Source: Mastigamoeba balamuthi
Lineage: Eukaryota; Evosea; Mastigamoebida; Mastigamoebidae
Reading direction: 5' to 3'
Assembly (NCBI GenBank): GCA_902651635.1
Contig: CACRSC010000064.1
Coordinates: forward strand, 57,422 to 121,421
DNA length: 64,000 nt
Shown here: piece after piece, positions 51,334-62,800 of the stretch
Layout of the letters: each line of letters starts with the position of its first letter
Numbering within the stretch: the first letter of the stretch is position 1
Notes under the pieces: model-generated
The model's database searches: none
The model's input: only the letters and a program-made list of their open reading frames with translations
Told to the model about the DNA's origin: nothing
Position numbers and translations under genes: made by a program

Positions 51334-53322
51334 TCATTGCTTTGAGGGGTCCGCCAGCACCGCTGCTGCTTGCGGCGGCGCGGCCCACAGGCTCTCCTTT
51401 CGCGCCTGCTGCATCTGCGCCAGCAGCGCCTCTGGCGGCGGCGGCACAAAGTCCAGCGGCGGCAGCGTCAGCTCCCGCATCGTCAGTCCCGACGCCGTCC
51501 CCACCATTGGTCTCAGCGGCGCAGGCCCCGGTCGTTGCTGCCGAAACGCAACCGGGTCAGGTTAGCCGCGTGCGATAATATTTGGCTTAATTATAATTTT
51601 GAATATCAATTGAACGCACTAGTGCGGGGTTGTACTGCGCGTAGAGCTCGCGCAGCAGCGGGCCGTGCGAGGCCAGCGAGGGGTCCATCTGCGGCACCGA
51701 GCCCATGAGCTCCGGCATCCGCGCCGCCATCTGCGCCTGCTGGTACTGCTGCTGCGCCTGCGAGAGAACGCGAGACAGAGGGGGGGGAGAGAGAGAGAGG
51801 ATTGAGTGAATACACAATCAATTGAATCAAACGAATCAATTGAGTCGCCCCCACCTTGGCCATCGCCATCTGCTGCGCCTGGAACTGCGCCTGTGCCTGC
51901 GCCTGGGCCTCGGCCTGCATCATGGCCATGATCTGCGGGTTCATCTGGAACCCCTGCGCCCCCGCCATCGTCATCGGTGACGTCAGCTGCGTCATCTGAT
52001 GCGGCGTCTGCGCCTGCGGGGCCTGGGGCTGCGGCGCCTGCGGCTGCGGCTGCGCGGGCGCCGGCGCCTGCAGCGGGGCGGGTCCCTGGGGCCCCTGGGG
52101 TGCCGCCGGGGGCGCCGCCGCTGTCTGGAACGGCGCCGATCCGATGAACGGCGCGGCCGCCGCGGCGACCGCAGACGGGGGCGACGGCGGCGGCGGGGCC
52201 CCGGCGCACGGCCGGTACACGGGCGGCGCCAGCTCATCGTCCGTGTCAGCGTCCTGCGCCACGTCACGGAGATATCGCGTCAGCGCCCGGGGGGCACGTG
52301 GAGGGCGGGGGTGGAAAATATCGGGGGTACACGTCAGCGGGGGGAGGTGCACGAAAGGTGCACAGTGCAGTGCTGTTGTGTGTGTATTTCCGACAAGGAG
52401 GCACCAGCAGGGACGCTGAGAGAGCGTACAAAGTCGTCTTTGAGCCCGCCGCTCGACCGCTTCTTGGCTGCGCCGCGTTGGCCGCGTGGGTTCAGTTCAG
52501 TTGCGCCCATAAAATGCGCGAGGGCGAGGGAAGCGGGGCTGGGAGTGGCTTTGTGCTCACCGAGGACCTCGGGGTTGCGCAGTATCTGCGCGCGCTTGGA
52601 GCGCAGCGCCGCGAGCTCGCGCACGATGGCCTGCGAGTCCTCGGGCGACTTGTCCAGCGCCGACTCGAGCCCCGAGATCATCTTGTCGAGGCTCTTGATC
52701 TGCGCGGTGGGCAGCGGAGTCAGCGGCGGCGGGACCGGAGGGAAGGAAGGAAGGGGACGACGACGGCAGGGGGGCCACCACCTGCTTATTCCACGTCGCC
52801 CCGAAAAGCGGGCCGAAAAGTGCATTGTGCCGTTGGACAGGAAGAGCCCAAGAGGGTGCGGGGGGCGTAGGGGCGTGCCTTGCGGAAGGGCCAGCGCGGG
52901 ATTCCATTGCGCCTGCAGACCTTCTTGAGCTGCGCGGGGGTGGGGTGTGGGATGGGGGGGTGAGAGGGGGGGTCATAAATGAGCGTGCGGGGCGAGTGGG
53001 GGAACCCCCCAGTGTGGGCTCCGTGGGCCAAAGGGGCAAGGGGCGCGCCCCTCGGTCGAAAAAGGCTGTCGGGGCCCCGGACTGGTGGTGGGTTGGTGGG
53101 GGTGTGGGGTGCGTGATGTGGGGGGAAGAACGCAGGAAAAGAAATAAATAAACCCCACGCACAGGGAGGACACTGCCCCCCCTCCCCCCTGCCCCCTTTC
53201 CACTGCCCCTGCCGGCGCACCATCGTCGCGCAGATGCCCAGCTTCTTCGCCACGTCGACAATGGGCAGGTGGAAGTACAGCGACAGCTGGTCGCGCGTGA
53301 TCGACTGCGTGTGCACGAGCAT
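51334..53322 (-). CDS. RWP-RK domain transcription regulator
   Basis: RWP-RK proteins are DNA-binding regulators known from plants, green algae and Amoebozoa, controlling nitrogen response and gamete or sexual development. Seven exons, complement(join(51334..51537,51620..51757,51855..52253,52430..52467,52561..52699,52879..52929,53221..53322)), give 356 residues. The domain is near the N-terminus: SLYFHLPIVDVAKKLGICAT, M, LKKVCRRNGIPRWPFRK, IKSLDKMISGLESAL, a complete match to the family core. A short basic stretch (KKRSSGGLKDDF) follows, then a long Pro/Ala/Gln-rich region with Q(A/M)-rich repeats, typical of activation domains, and MGSVPQMDPSLASHG. The chosen ATG (53322) begins MLVHTQSITRDQ; an upstream exon is possible because CCCCCGAG precedes it. 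Intron 2 (52700..52878) is GC-AG. Confidence 0.9.
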
Positions 53323-53897
53323 CTCGGGGGGCTGTGTGTGGCGGCCGTGCGCTGTGTGTGCGCGCTGGGCTGGGGGGGAGGGGCTGCGAGAGGGGGTGGA
53401 GGGGGCTGACGGCGGGGGTGGCTGTGCGCTGAGGGGGGTTGAGAAGTGCCTGCTGTTGAGCTGGGGGTGTGGTTTTTCTTTTCTAATATTCAGCACGCCA
53501 GCTGCGCCTGACCCCCAAATTGTTTTTTTCTTGTGGTGGCGCGTGTCTCTCTGCCCCGAGGGGGTTTTTCCGCGCAGGAAAAGACCGACGGCACTGTGCA
53601 GTGCGCACACGCCGCGTGCCCGTTGTGCAATCTGCCTTTTCGCTACCCGCTTTGGACCGGGCCTTTTTGCCCTTTGGCCCCATGCGGCCACGCCCCAAAT
53701 CTGGCCCCGCCGCGCTTAACACGTTCCACACCCGAACACGCACCCGCAGAAAAGCCACTGCAATGCAAATCCACTCCTGTTTGGTGCGTATGTCCATGCC
53801 CGCTCACTTTTATTGCGTGCGTCCGCTCCCGCTCCTGCGGCCCCTGCGTGTGCGGGCAGCGCACCGGTGTCCGCCCGCCCGCGCCCGCCCGCCCGGC
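53323..53897. other. Spacer between the dynein 3' end and the RWP-RK gene
   Basis: About 575 nt. It should hold the RWP-RK promoter. Unlike most promoters here, I see no strong ATATC palindrome, only TCTAATATTCAG at about 53483, so an upstream non-coding or coding exon of the RWP-RK gene may lie in it. Confidence 0.4.
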
Positions 53898-56800
53898 TCA
53901 CGAGGCCAGCGTGCAGAACGAGGCGACGCCGCGCTTGATCCAGTGCGACTCGGGCTGCTCGGTCGGCAGCTCGATGGTCACGACCATGTTGGTCGAGTAC
54001 CCCGTCGACGACAGCAGCCCCGCCCGCGTCAGCGTCTTGTACACGGGGCACCTGTACACCCCCGTCTCGGGCACCACGCGGTTCTGCACCGGCTTCAGCC
54101 ACATCTGCGCGCACGGCGGCAGCGGGCAGCGAGCAGCGACAACGACACAGGGGGGAGGCGAGAGGAGTGCGTCAAAAATAGGGGCCACGTGCAAAGAGCC
54201 TCCGCAAAATTTAAGCCCGATACGGACCACAGGCAGCGGCTGGTACAGCTTGCGCGGCTGCGACTCGGCCAGCACGCGCCTCGTGGGATCGTAGCGCGCC
54301 CCCTCGATGAACAGGCCGCTGCGGGGAGGGCGGGAGGGAGAGCGGGCGAGCGGGCTGAGAATGCTGCTTCGCGGAGCCCGTTGTGTGCCCGTTTTCACGG
54401 CTCCAGTGCAAAAATAACCGACGCCCGTTCCTTCGCGGGTTCTTCTCGGGGCCGGAGAACACCCGGGGTTCTGCCGCCGGCCCGAGGGGGTGCAACGGGC
54501 TCCAGAAGAGGCGGGTGCAATTGAGCGGGGCAGCGCACTAAATGTAGACGCCGTCGTCGGGGCCCTTGGTGATGGCCTCGAGGGGCTTGTCCATGATGAT
54601 GAAGTTGAACGCCACCGTGTCGATCGAGACGTGGTACCTCCGCGCGAAGCTCTGCAGCACCCCTGTGGGCGAGCGCCACACGTCCGGCTGTTGGTCGCGA
54701 GCGAGAGCGGAGGACGCAAGCGGGGGGAGGAGGGGGGGTCGACAATGCGGTACCGGTGAGGAAGGCCTGGGGGAAGAAGAGGCCCGAGAACCAGAAGACG
54801 GCCGGGGCGCCCTCGTTGGCCCACTTGGAGAGGAACTTGAGGCGGGCCTGGAGGTCCTCGACCCAGGTGCGGAGGGGCAGCAGCGAGGGGTAGCCCTTGG
54901 AGGACCAGAGCATGGGCACCTGGTTGTCGTAGATGTTGTTGGCCATCTGCTCGAGCGCCTTGCTCATGACGACGAGCCCGCGGTAGGCGCTGATGAGCTC
55001 CTTGAGCGAGTTGCGGATGACGACGAGCAGCGAGTCGTAGCGCTTGACCTCCTGCACCAGCACGAGCCCCATCGAGTCGCGCGGCTTGATGACCAGCGGC
55101 TTGTCCAGCGGCACCGACTCGGGCATCTTGGCGAGGATGTCCGAGGCCACGTCGCGGATGAACGCCTCGCGGATCGACGCGGCCTCGCTGGACCCCCCGC
55201 TGCTGCTGCTGGCCTCGAGCACCAGGATGTCGTCAAAGAGCGCGCGGATCGACGCCTGGCGGTACGAGAGGTCCGCGTTGTCGTGCATGCCGAACGCCTC
55301 GGGCCCGTCGTCGATGGGGAACCTGCGCAGGTGCGCCATGTACTCGCGCATCGTGCCGTCGGCCGGCGAGACGTACGTGCCCGACGGCGTCAGCGGGTAG
55401 CGCTCGGGCTCGATCGAGGCCTCGGTGTAGAACGTCGAGATGAGCGTGTTGAGCGTGCGCTGGTCCCAGGGGTCCGTGACGCGCCCGCCGTAGTTGATGT
55501 TGCCTGCCAGGAAGCGCAGCATCTTCCACGGGATGTCCTCGTAGTCGGTCATGAAGATCTTGAGCTGCTTGACGCAGACGTTGAGGTCGCCGCTCGTGAA
55601 CTCGTAGGCCACGTTCCAGCCCAGCGGCCCGAACTTGCGCCGCTCGAGGATGACGCTGTGCACGAAGCAGAGGTTGAACAGCAGCCGCTTCCACGCGTGG
55701 TTCTTGGTCCCCGTCACCGACGCCAGGAACGAGTCGTCAAACGTCGAGTACGAGCGGATCATGTTGGCCTTGATGCCGCGCGGCGGCTCGATCGTCAGCT
55801 TGATGCCGTTCTGCAGCACGCTGATCGGGAACTTGGCCGTCGGCATGCTCGTCAGCCACAGCCGGAAGTCCTTGTGCACCTTCTCGGGCGTCACCGCCTC
55901 GACCATCTTCTCCAGCGTCGGCATCCAGCTCTCGGCCAGGTGGCAGTTCTGCAGCAGCACCCAGAACCCCTTCTCCATGCAGTCCTTCATCGCGGCCTCG
56001 GCGCGCGGGCCCTGGCCCTGGCCCAGCGACACGGCCTCGAGCTTCCGCGCGAACCGCATCTCCTCGGCGAAGCGCATCAGCTCGGCCTGCGGGTCCGCGC
56101 CCGTCGAGAGCACGAAGATCAGCGGGATGTTGGACGCGCTGTCCTTGAACGCGCCCGAGAGGTCAAAGTCGGGCGGCTCGGCGAACTTGGAGCCCAGGTG
56201 CTGCGTGATGAAGAGCTGGATGGCGCCGATGAGCGCGTCGGGGCGCAGGCAGCGCAGGATCAGCATCTTCTCGAGCGTCGTCAGGTTCGTGTTCCAGGGC
56301 TCGGGCAGCTTCTCCTGGAACGGCGTCTGGCTCTCGTAGTACTTCTTGAGCAGCTCGGGCACCTCCGCCATGGCCTCGTGTATGCCCGTCAGGCCGCTCA
56401 GCTGCGAGAGGCTCACGAGCTCGTTCCACGACTTCTCCTCGAGCCACGAGAAGGGGTTGGCCACCTTCTCCAGCTTGCCCGCGATCGCAGCCCCTCCTGC
56501 CAGCAGGAACCGCCACTGCATCGCGTCTATCTGCTTCCTGCGGGGGGTGTGAACTCAGCGGAGGGGCTGTGGGGAGGGAGGGGGAACGACAGGCAGGCGC
56601 GCACTTGCTCTGCATGAAGCGGATGCAGAGGATGAAAGAGAAGAGCAGCTTGTGCTTGACAAAGAGCGACCGGCACACGTTGCAGTACAGGCTGTACTTG
56701 AAGTACGCCGAGAGGTTCTCCAGCCTCACCGGCAGCGACTCGGCAGGCTCGGCCATCCTGCACGCGAGCGGTTAGCCAACGACCACATCGGGCATTGTGC

Positions 56801-59800
56801 CAAACGGAGGCGATTTCACCCGAGATTCCATTTCCCGATTTCATGATCGGACAATTAGATTTGCCCAGATCCTTATGACAGCAGTGAGGAGGGAGGGAGG
56901 GGGGAGTGGGCGCACTTCATGCCGTTGACAAAGAGGTTGATGAACCAGCCGAGCGAGTACTGGTACATGGGGTCGATGAGGCTGAGGTCCATGACGGCGA
57001 AGAAGAGGACGGTGGCGCTCGAGGCGACGCAGTCGAACTGCTGGCGGGCCTGGTCGATGCTCTTCTCGTTCTCCTCGCTCTCGGCCATCTTGACCTTGAG
57101 GGTGGCGCTGGTCTTCTTGGCCTCGCTGAGCGCGTTGATGAGGCTGAGGTCCTCGAGCGGGTTGCCGCTGCTGTCGCTGAGCAGCTGCAGCATCTTGTCC
57201 TCGACCTCGCGCAGCTGCGTGCGCATGCTCGTGTTGAGGACCACCAGCTGGTTCTTGGACTCCTCGAGGTCGGGCCGCTCGCGCGAGACCACCAGGCCCA
57301 GCAGCTGGTCGTGCAGGCCCTCGTTGGTGATGGTGAAGTTGATCAGCGTGACCTTGGTCGAGATCTCGGGCTTGTAGACGGGGTTGGGCAGCTTGGTCGT
57401 CATGTACAGCTTGAAGTCGTCGTGGTACGGGATCAGCGAGTCCCCGAACTTGATGAACAGCCCTCCCGTCTGCTTCACCGTCTGCTTCAGCAGCACGGGG
57501 TTCAGCGACGGGTCGATGTCCTCCCCGATGTTCTCGATCAGCACAGGCTTCCCGAACCTGCCCGCATGTGTTAGCTTGCCAGTGTTCGCAGACTTGTGAC
57601 CGGATGACTCAACGCAGGCAACAGATATCCGGCCAGCTGATTCTTGGTTCTTGGCAAATCCAGGAAACAATAATCGCACCTGATGGCGTTCTCGAGGGTG
57701 CGCATGAAGTCGTCCTGGGTGAGCTTGACGACGTCGAGGCCGTGGTCCTTCTCGAGCTTCTTGATCCACTTGTTGGCCTGGCCCTGCGGGTCGATGATCA
57801 GCGGCCACCTGCGCGAGTTGAAGACGATCAGCGCGTTCTCGAGCGAGATCGAGTCCGACGGCAGCCCGTCGATTATCATCTGCCGCTCCTTGAACGGGTC
57901 GCCCATCGTCGACCGCATCGTGCACCGCGGCGTGTGCTCGATGCCGCTGCGCTCGATCTCCTCCTGCCACTCGCGCAGCAGCCGCTGGCGGAAGTGCCCC
58001 GTGAAGACGCCCGTGTACGCGATGCTGCCCGCCGAGATGACCGCGTCGCCCACGAGGCTCTCGAGGCGCTCCTTGGCCCCGCGGCTGCCGTCCTCCCACC
58101 GCCTGCGCTCCTCGGCCAGCGCGTCGAGCAGCTTGTGCGCGCGGTCGAGCTTCACCTCGCAGTCGCTGACCTTCTGCTGGTAGTCGGCCCGCTCCTTGGC
58201 CTTCATGTCCTTCTGGTTGCACAGCTCGGCCAGGCGCTCCTCAATCTCCTGCAAGGCTCCCCGCAGTCAGCTCAAGGAACACAGGTCGTAACACAACACA
58301 ATTTAGTTGCTCTCTGCGTATTGCCCGCCCGAGTGAACTGAGCAGCGCAATCAATGTAGTTCCACAGCTCATCCAGTTCAATTGAATAGTGCAGACATGG
58401 AGGCCACAGCGGAGCCTGTGTGCCGAGCTTCGCTGAGAGCTTCTTTCAAACGCTCAGTTGAATCCTGAAGTTAAGTTTGGGGAGGCTTTCGCGACCACTT
58501 CATTCGCACTGATCCCCGAGGAACAAAGCCCGCATCCCCACCCTCCCACACCCTGTTACCTGTAGGTTGCGCTTTGTGGCCGCGAGCTTGGCGTTCATCT
58601 CGGCGGCGGCCTGCTCGGCCTGCTCGAGGCGCTCACGCTTGGGGGCGACGGCCTTGGCGACGTGGTAGTAGCGCTCCATGGCGCGTACCCAGATGCAGAG
58701 CGACGTGCAGGCCTTGGAGACCTTGCTGATGGCGTAGGGCCGGAACTCCTCGCTCTGGATGTAGGGCTGCAGCTTCTGGATGACGGCGTCGGGGATGTTG
58801 TCCTTGTCGAACGTGTGCAGCGACTTGAGGAACTCGGGGTCGTTGAGCATCAGCTTGGCCGAGTCCCAGTAGTCGTACTGCGGCGGGCCGCCGGGCTTGG
58901 CCGCCTCGATCTTCTTGGGCTTGGCCGACTTCATGATGCAGATGGCCTCCATGACCAGCTTGACGCCCGCCGGGGGCCGGACCATCGACCGGACCTCGGT
59001 GATGTCGTTGCGGTTGAGCGAGTTGAGGCCCGCCACGGCGGCCTCGAGCGCCGGCAGCGCCTCGTCGAGCTCGCGCTGCGCGTCCTCGGCGATGACGCGG
59101 CGCTCGGCGGCCTTGAGCTCGACCTCGGCCTCGTCCTGCTTGACCTTCTTGCGCACCTCATCGACAGAGGCCGTCTCGCGGTCGAGCTGGTGCATCACCT
59201 CCTCGAGGTCCTGCGTCGCCTTCTCCAGCAGCGGCTGCGCGGCCCGCAGGTCGTCCTGCAGCACGCTGACGTCGCTCGCTGCCGAGGCCAGCTTCTCGAG
59301 GCCCAGCGTCAGGCGCCGCACGGTCTTCTCGAGCTCGAGGCGCTTGAGCGCCAGCAGCTCCTTGAAGAGGCCCAGCATCTCGAGGAACGACGTGGGCGTC
59401 ACGTAGTTCTGGCGGTTGAGCTCGGCCTTGTACGCCAGCGACGCGCGCTCGACGCTGCGGAACATGAACGCGCACATGCGCGTCACGATGTCGCGCTGGC
59501 TGTCGGTCATGTTGACGGGCGCCAGCACGCTCTGCGCGACGCTGACCAGCGCCTCGTCGGGCCAGCCCGAGAACCAGTCGATCGTGCAGCACGCCACCAG
59601 CGACGGGAACAGCCGGATGCGCTCGTAGAACTGCTCCCCGATGGGGCTCAGGCACAGCACCACGTGAATGTGCCTCTGCGAGCACAGGGAGTCAATTGAC
59701 ATCCAAGAGGGAGAGAGAGAGGGGCAGGAGAGGGGACCTTGACGATGCCGATGAAGAAGTTGTAGATGGACTCCTTGGAGATGGCCTTGCCGGTGGACTC

Positions 59801-62800
59801 CATGAGCGGCGTGATCTGCGAGTAGATAAAGTCGAGCTCGTCCGAGGCCCAGAGGTTGGGCACGTCGCCGCTGTTGAGGATGTTGTTGACGTCCTCGAGG
59901 AACGACTCGTCGCGGATCTGCGCGTCGTCGATCATGAAGACGACGTTCTTCTTCTCGAGCCCCGCCATCTTCATCACCTTCTTGAGGTCCTCGTGCCACT
60001 CCTCGGCGCCGTACTTGTCCGTGACGTCGATCTGCACCACGTCGCACTGCGCCAGAGACGCCGCCAGCATCGTGCAGCTCTTGCGGCCCGAGCCTCCCAT
60101 GCCCAGCAGCAGCGCGTTGCCCTGCGGCTGCCGCAGGATGCGGCTGATGTGCGAGATGTGCTCGATGCAGTCCATGAAGAGCACGAGGCGCATCTGCGTC
60201 TGGCTCGTCTGGTTGTAGTACTCGAGCGCGTCGTAGACGGCCGTCGTGATGGTCTGCACGCCCTCGATGCGCCGGTACACCCTGCTCTCCACGTCCATGT
60301 TCCTGTCCAGGATGTCTCCGTAGATCAGCGGCTTGGACGGTATGATCTCCGTCGTCTGTGGGGCGTGGGGCGTCAGCCAGCGACTGAGCGGAGGGGGGCA
60401 TGCGAGGCGAGGGCACCATGTTGAGGTGGTTAGAGAGCGAGGACTTGAGGATCTTGCGGAACCACTTGCGGTCGGTGCGGTCGACGAGGCGGTCCTCAAA
60501 GGCCCTACTGCACTCGTGCAACCAGAGGCAGGCGAGCTCCTGAGGCGTGACGACGTACTGCGGGCTGGCGCTCATGAGGCCCTGGAAGACCTTGCTGAGG
60601 TCGCGCATGTTGAACATATAGTGCGACTTGGACGGCGTCGGCAGCAGCTCGGCCATGCACGTGTTGTAGACGTCGATCGTCGCCTTGACGACGTTGTCGA
60701 CGGCCTCCCTGACCTCGGCCTTGAACGGCTGCAGGAACGCGCCGAGGATGGTCCGGAAGATGTGCAGCAGCGTGCCGTCCGAGAGCCTGGGGAAGCCCAG
60801 CACGTTGAAGTGCCTCAGGAAGCGCGCCGAGACGGGCGGCCGCGGGCCACCGGGCGGCGTCATGGCGCAGACAAGCGTCGTGTTGACGATCTCCTTGAAG
60901 GGCTGCGTCTGCGTCTGCAGGGCCTTGAGGTCGTACCAGCCGCCGTGGTCGAGGAACTGCCGCAGCAGCTCGACGGCGGGCTGGGCGCCGCTGGTCTCCT
61001 TCTTGGGCATGTGCACGTCGTCGACGAAGATGACGAGCTTGTGGCCGGCCGAGGGCCCGAGGACGCCCTTGCGGCGCAGGTCGAACTTGCCCTCAATGAT
61101 GTCCTGCGTCTGGTTGGCCGTCGACTGCCCCGTGAAGTTGAGCATGACGGCCTGGAACTTGTCGCTGAGGCCGCTGAGCAGCTTGTTCTTGACGACGACC
61201 GACTTGCCCGTGCCCGTCGGGCCCACGAAGAGGATCTGCTTGCTCCTGCGCAGCAGGATCTCCATCAGCGCCGCCGAGCGCACCGTGTCGACCGTGGGCA
61301 CGATCAGCTGCGAGAAGTCGCTCTCCTTGACGCTGATCGCCGTCGACACGTCGCGCATCCAGTGCACCCACTTCTTCTCGCCCAGGTCGTAGCGGTAGTC
61401 GTAGACGAGGTCATCGGGCGGCAGCTCCGGCTCGGTCGCGTTCTCGTGCATCAGCTGGCGCAGGCGCTTGTCAAACTCGATGCGGCCCACGTGGTCGACC
61501 GTCGCCCCGACGGACCAGATCAGGCTGAACACGAACAGCGGCGTGATGAACGCGGCCTCGAGCGGCACGACCTCGCCCACGTCGTTCATGCGCGCCTTGG
61601 CGAGGTCCGTGTAGTCGTCGGGCGGCGGGATCCACTGGTCGAGCATGCACTCGAACATGTTGAGCAGGCTGCGCGCGAGGTGTATGTCCGTCGTCTTGGC
61701 CAGCTCCGTCACGCCGCCCGCGCGCAGCACGCGCAGCGAGGGCGCGAGGTACTGCTCGAAGAGGCGCTCGATCGTGGGCATGTGCTCGGCGGCGATGCAC
61801 TGCGGCAGGCGCTGCAGGCCGCTCTTGATGATGGCGTCGACGCCGAGCTCCGAGGGCTCCATGTAGATCATGCCGCAGCGCGTGACCGTCGCCAGCGAGG
61901 CGCTCGAGAGGTCGTCGACCTCGAAGATGATCGTCTGCGTCGGGTTGAACGTGATGATCTCGCCGTTGGTCAGGCAGAGCTTCTTGTTGTCGTCGAGCAG
62001 CGAGTTCATGTTCTCGATCCACATGGCGTCGACGGGCCCGTCGCAGATGATCCACTTGCGGATGGGGCTGCGGTCGGCCGCGTCCTCGCGGATGATGACG
62101 GCCAGCACGCCCTCGGTCCACTCGAGCGTCGTCTTGTTCATCTCGCCGTAGAGCTGCCCCGACGTGATGGCCTTGGGGTTCAGCACGCTCATGCGCACCC
62201 CGGGGTTCTTGACCGCGTCGGCCTTGTTCATCATGTTCAGCGCGCTCATCAGGCAGCGGTAGAGGCCCGTCTTGCCCGACCCCGTCAGCCCCACGAGCAT
62301 CAGCCCGTGCCGCACCAGCATCGTGTCGTACATCTGCAGCACCTTGGTGATGAACGTGGGCACCGGCTGGAACCCGAACTTGCGGATCGACTCCATCAGG
62401 CACGGGATCAGCTCGCCGTAGTCGATGCTCGGCAGCGACAGGCCCGGGAACAGGTCCGACAGGATGCCCTCGAACAGCGGTATGTCCTGCGCCAGGAACT
62501 TGGGGATGTTGCAGTCGCGCAGCGCCCGCAGCAGGATCAGCTGCTCGTCCATGTGCGGGTACTGGCCCTTGAGGCTGCCCGCCGTCCGGATGACGGCGTT
62601 GAGCGCGCGCGTGCCAAAGTCGTAGTGGTCCTGCGCGGAGAGCTGCTCGCTCGACAGCTTGAACGTCGCGACCATCTTGCTGGCCAGGATCCGCGAGTTG
62701 GTGAACCCGAACGACACCAGCTTGATCTCGGCGATCATCGCGAAGTCGGGCACCATCATCGTCACCGGCCTGAACAGCGCCTGCACCCGCCCCGTGCGTC

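Noticed and set aside
54566-56617. A 683-codon plus-strand frame
   Set aside because: Also the antisense shadow of a dynein exon (54754..56537). Its composition is low-complexity HV/DLE-rich and it crosses dynein introns without any splice logic.
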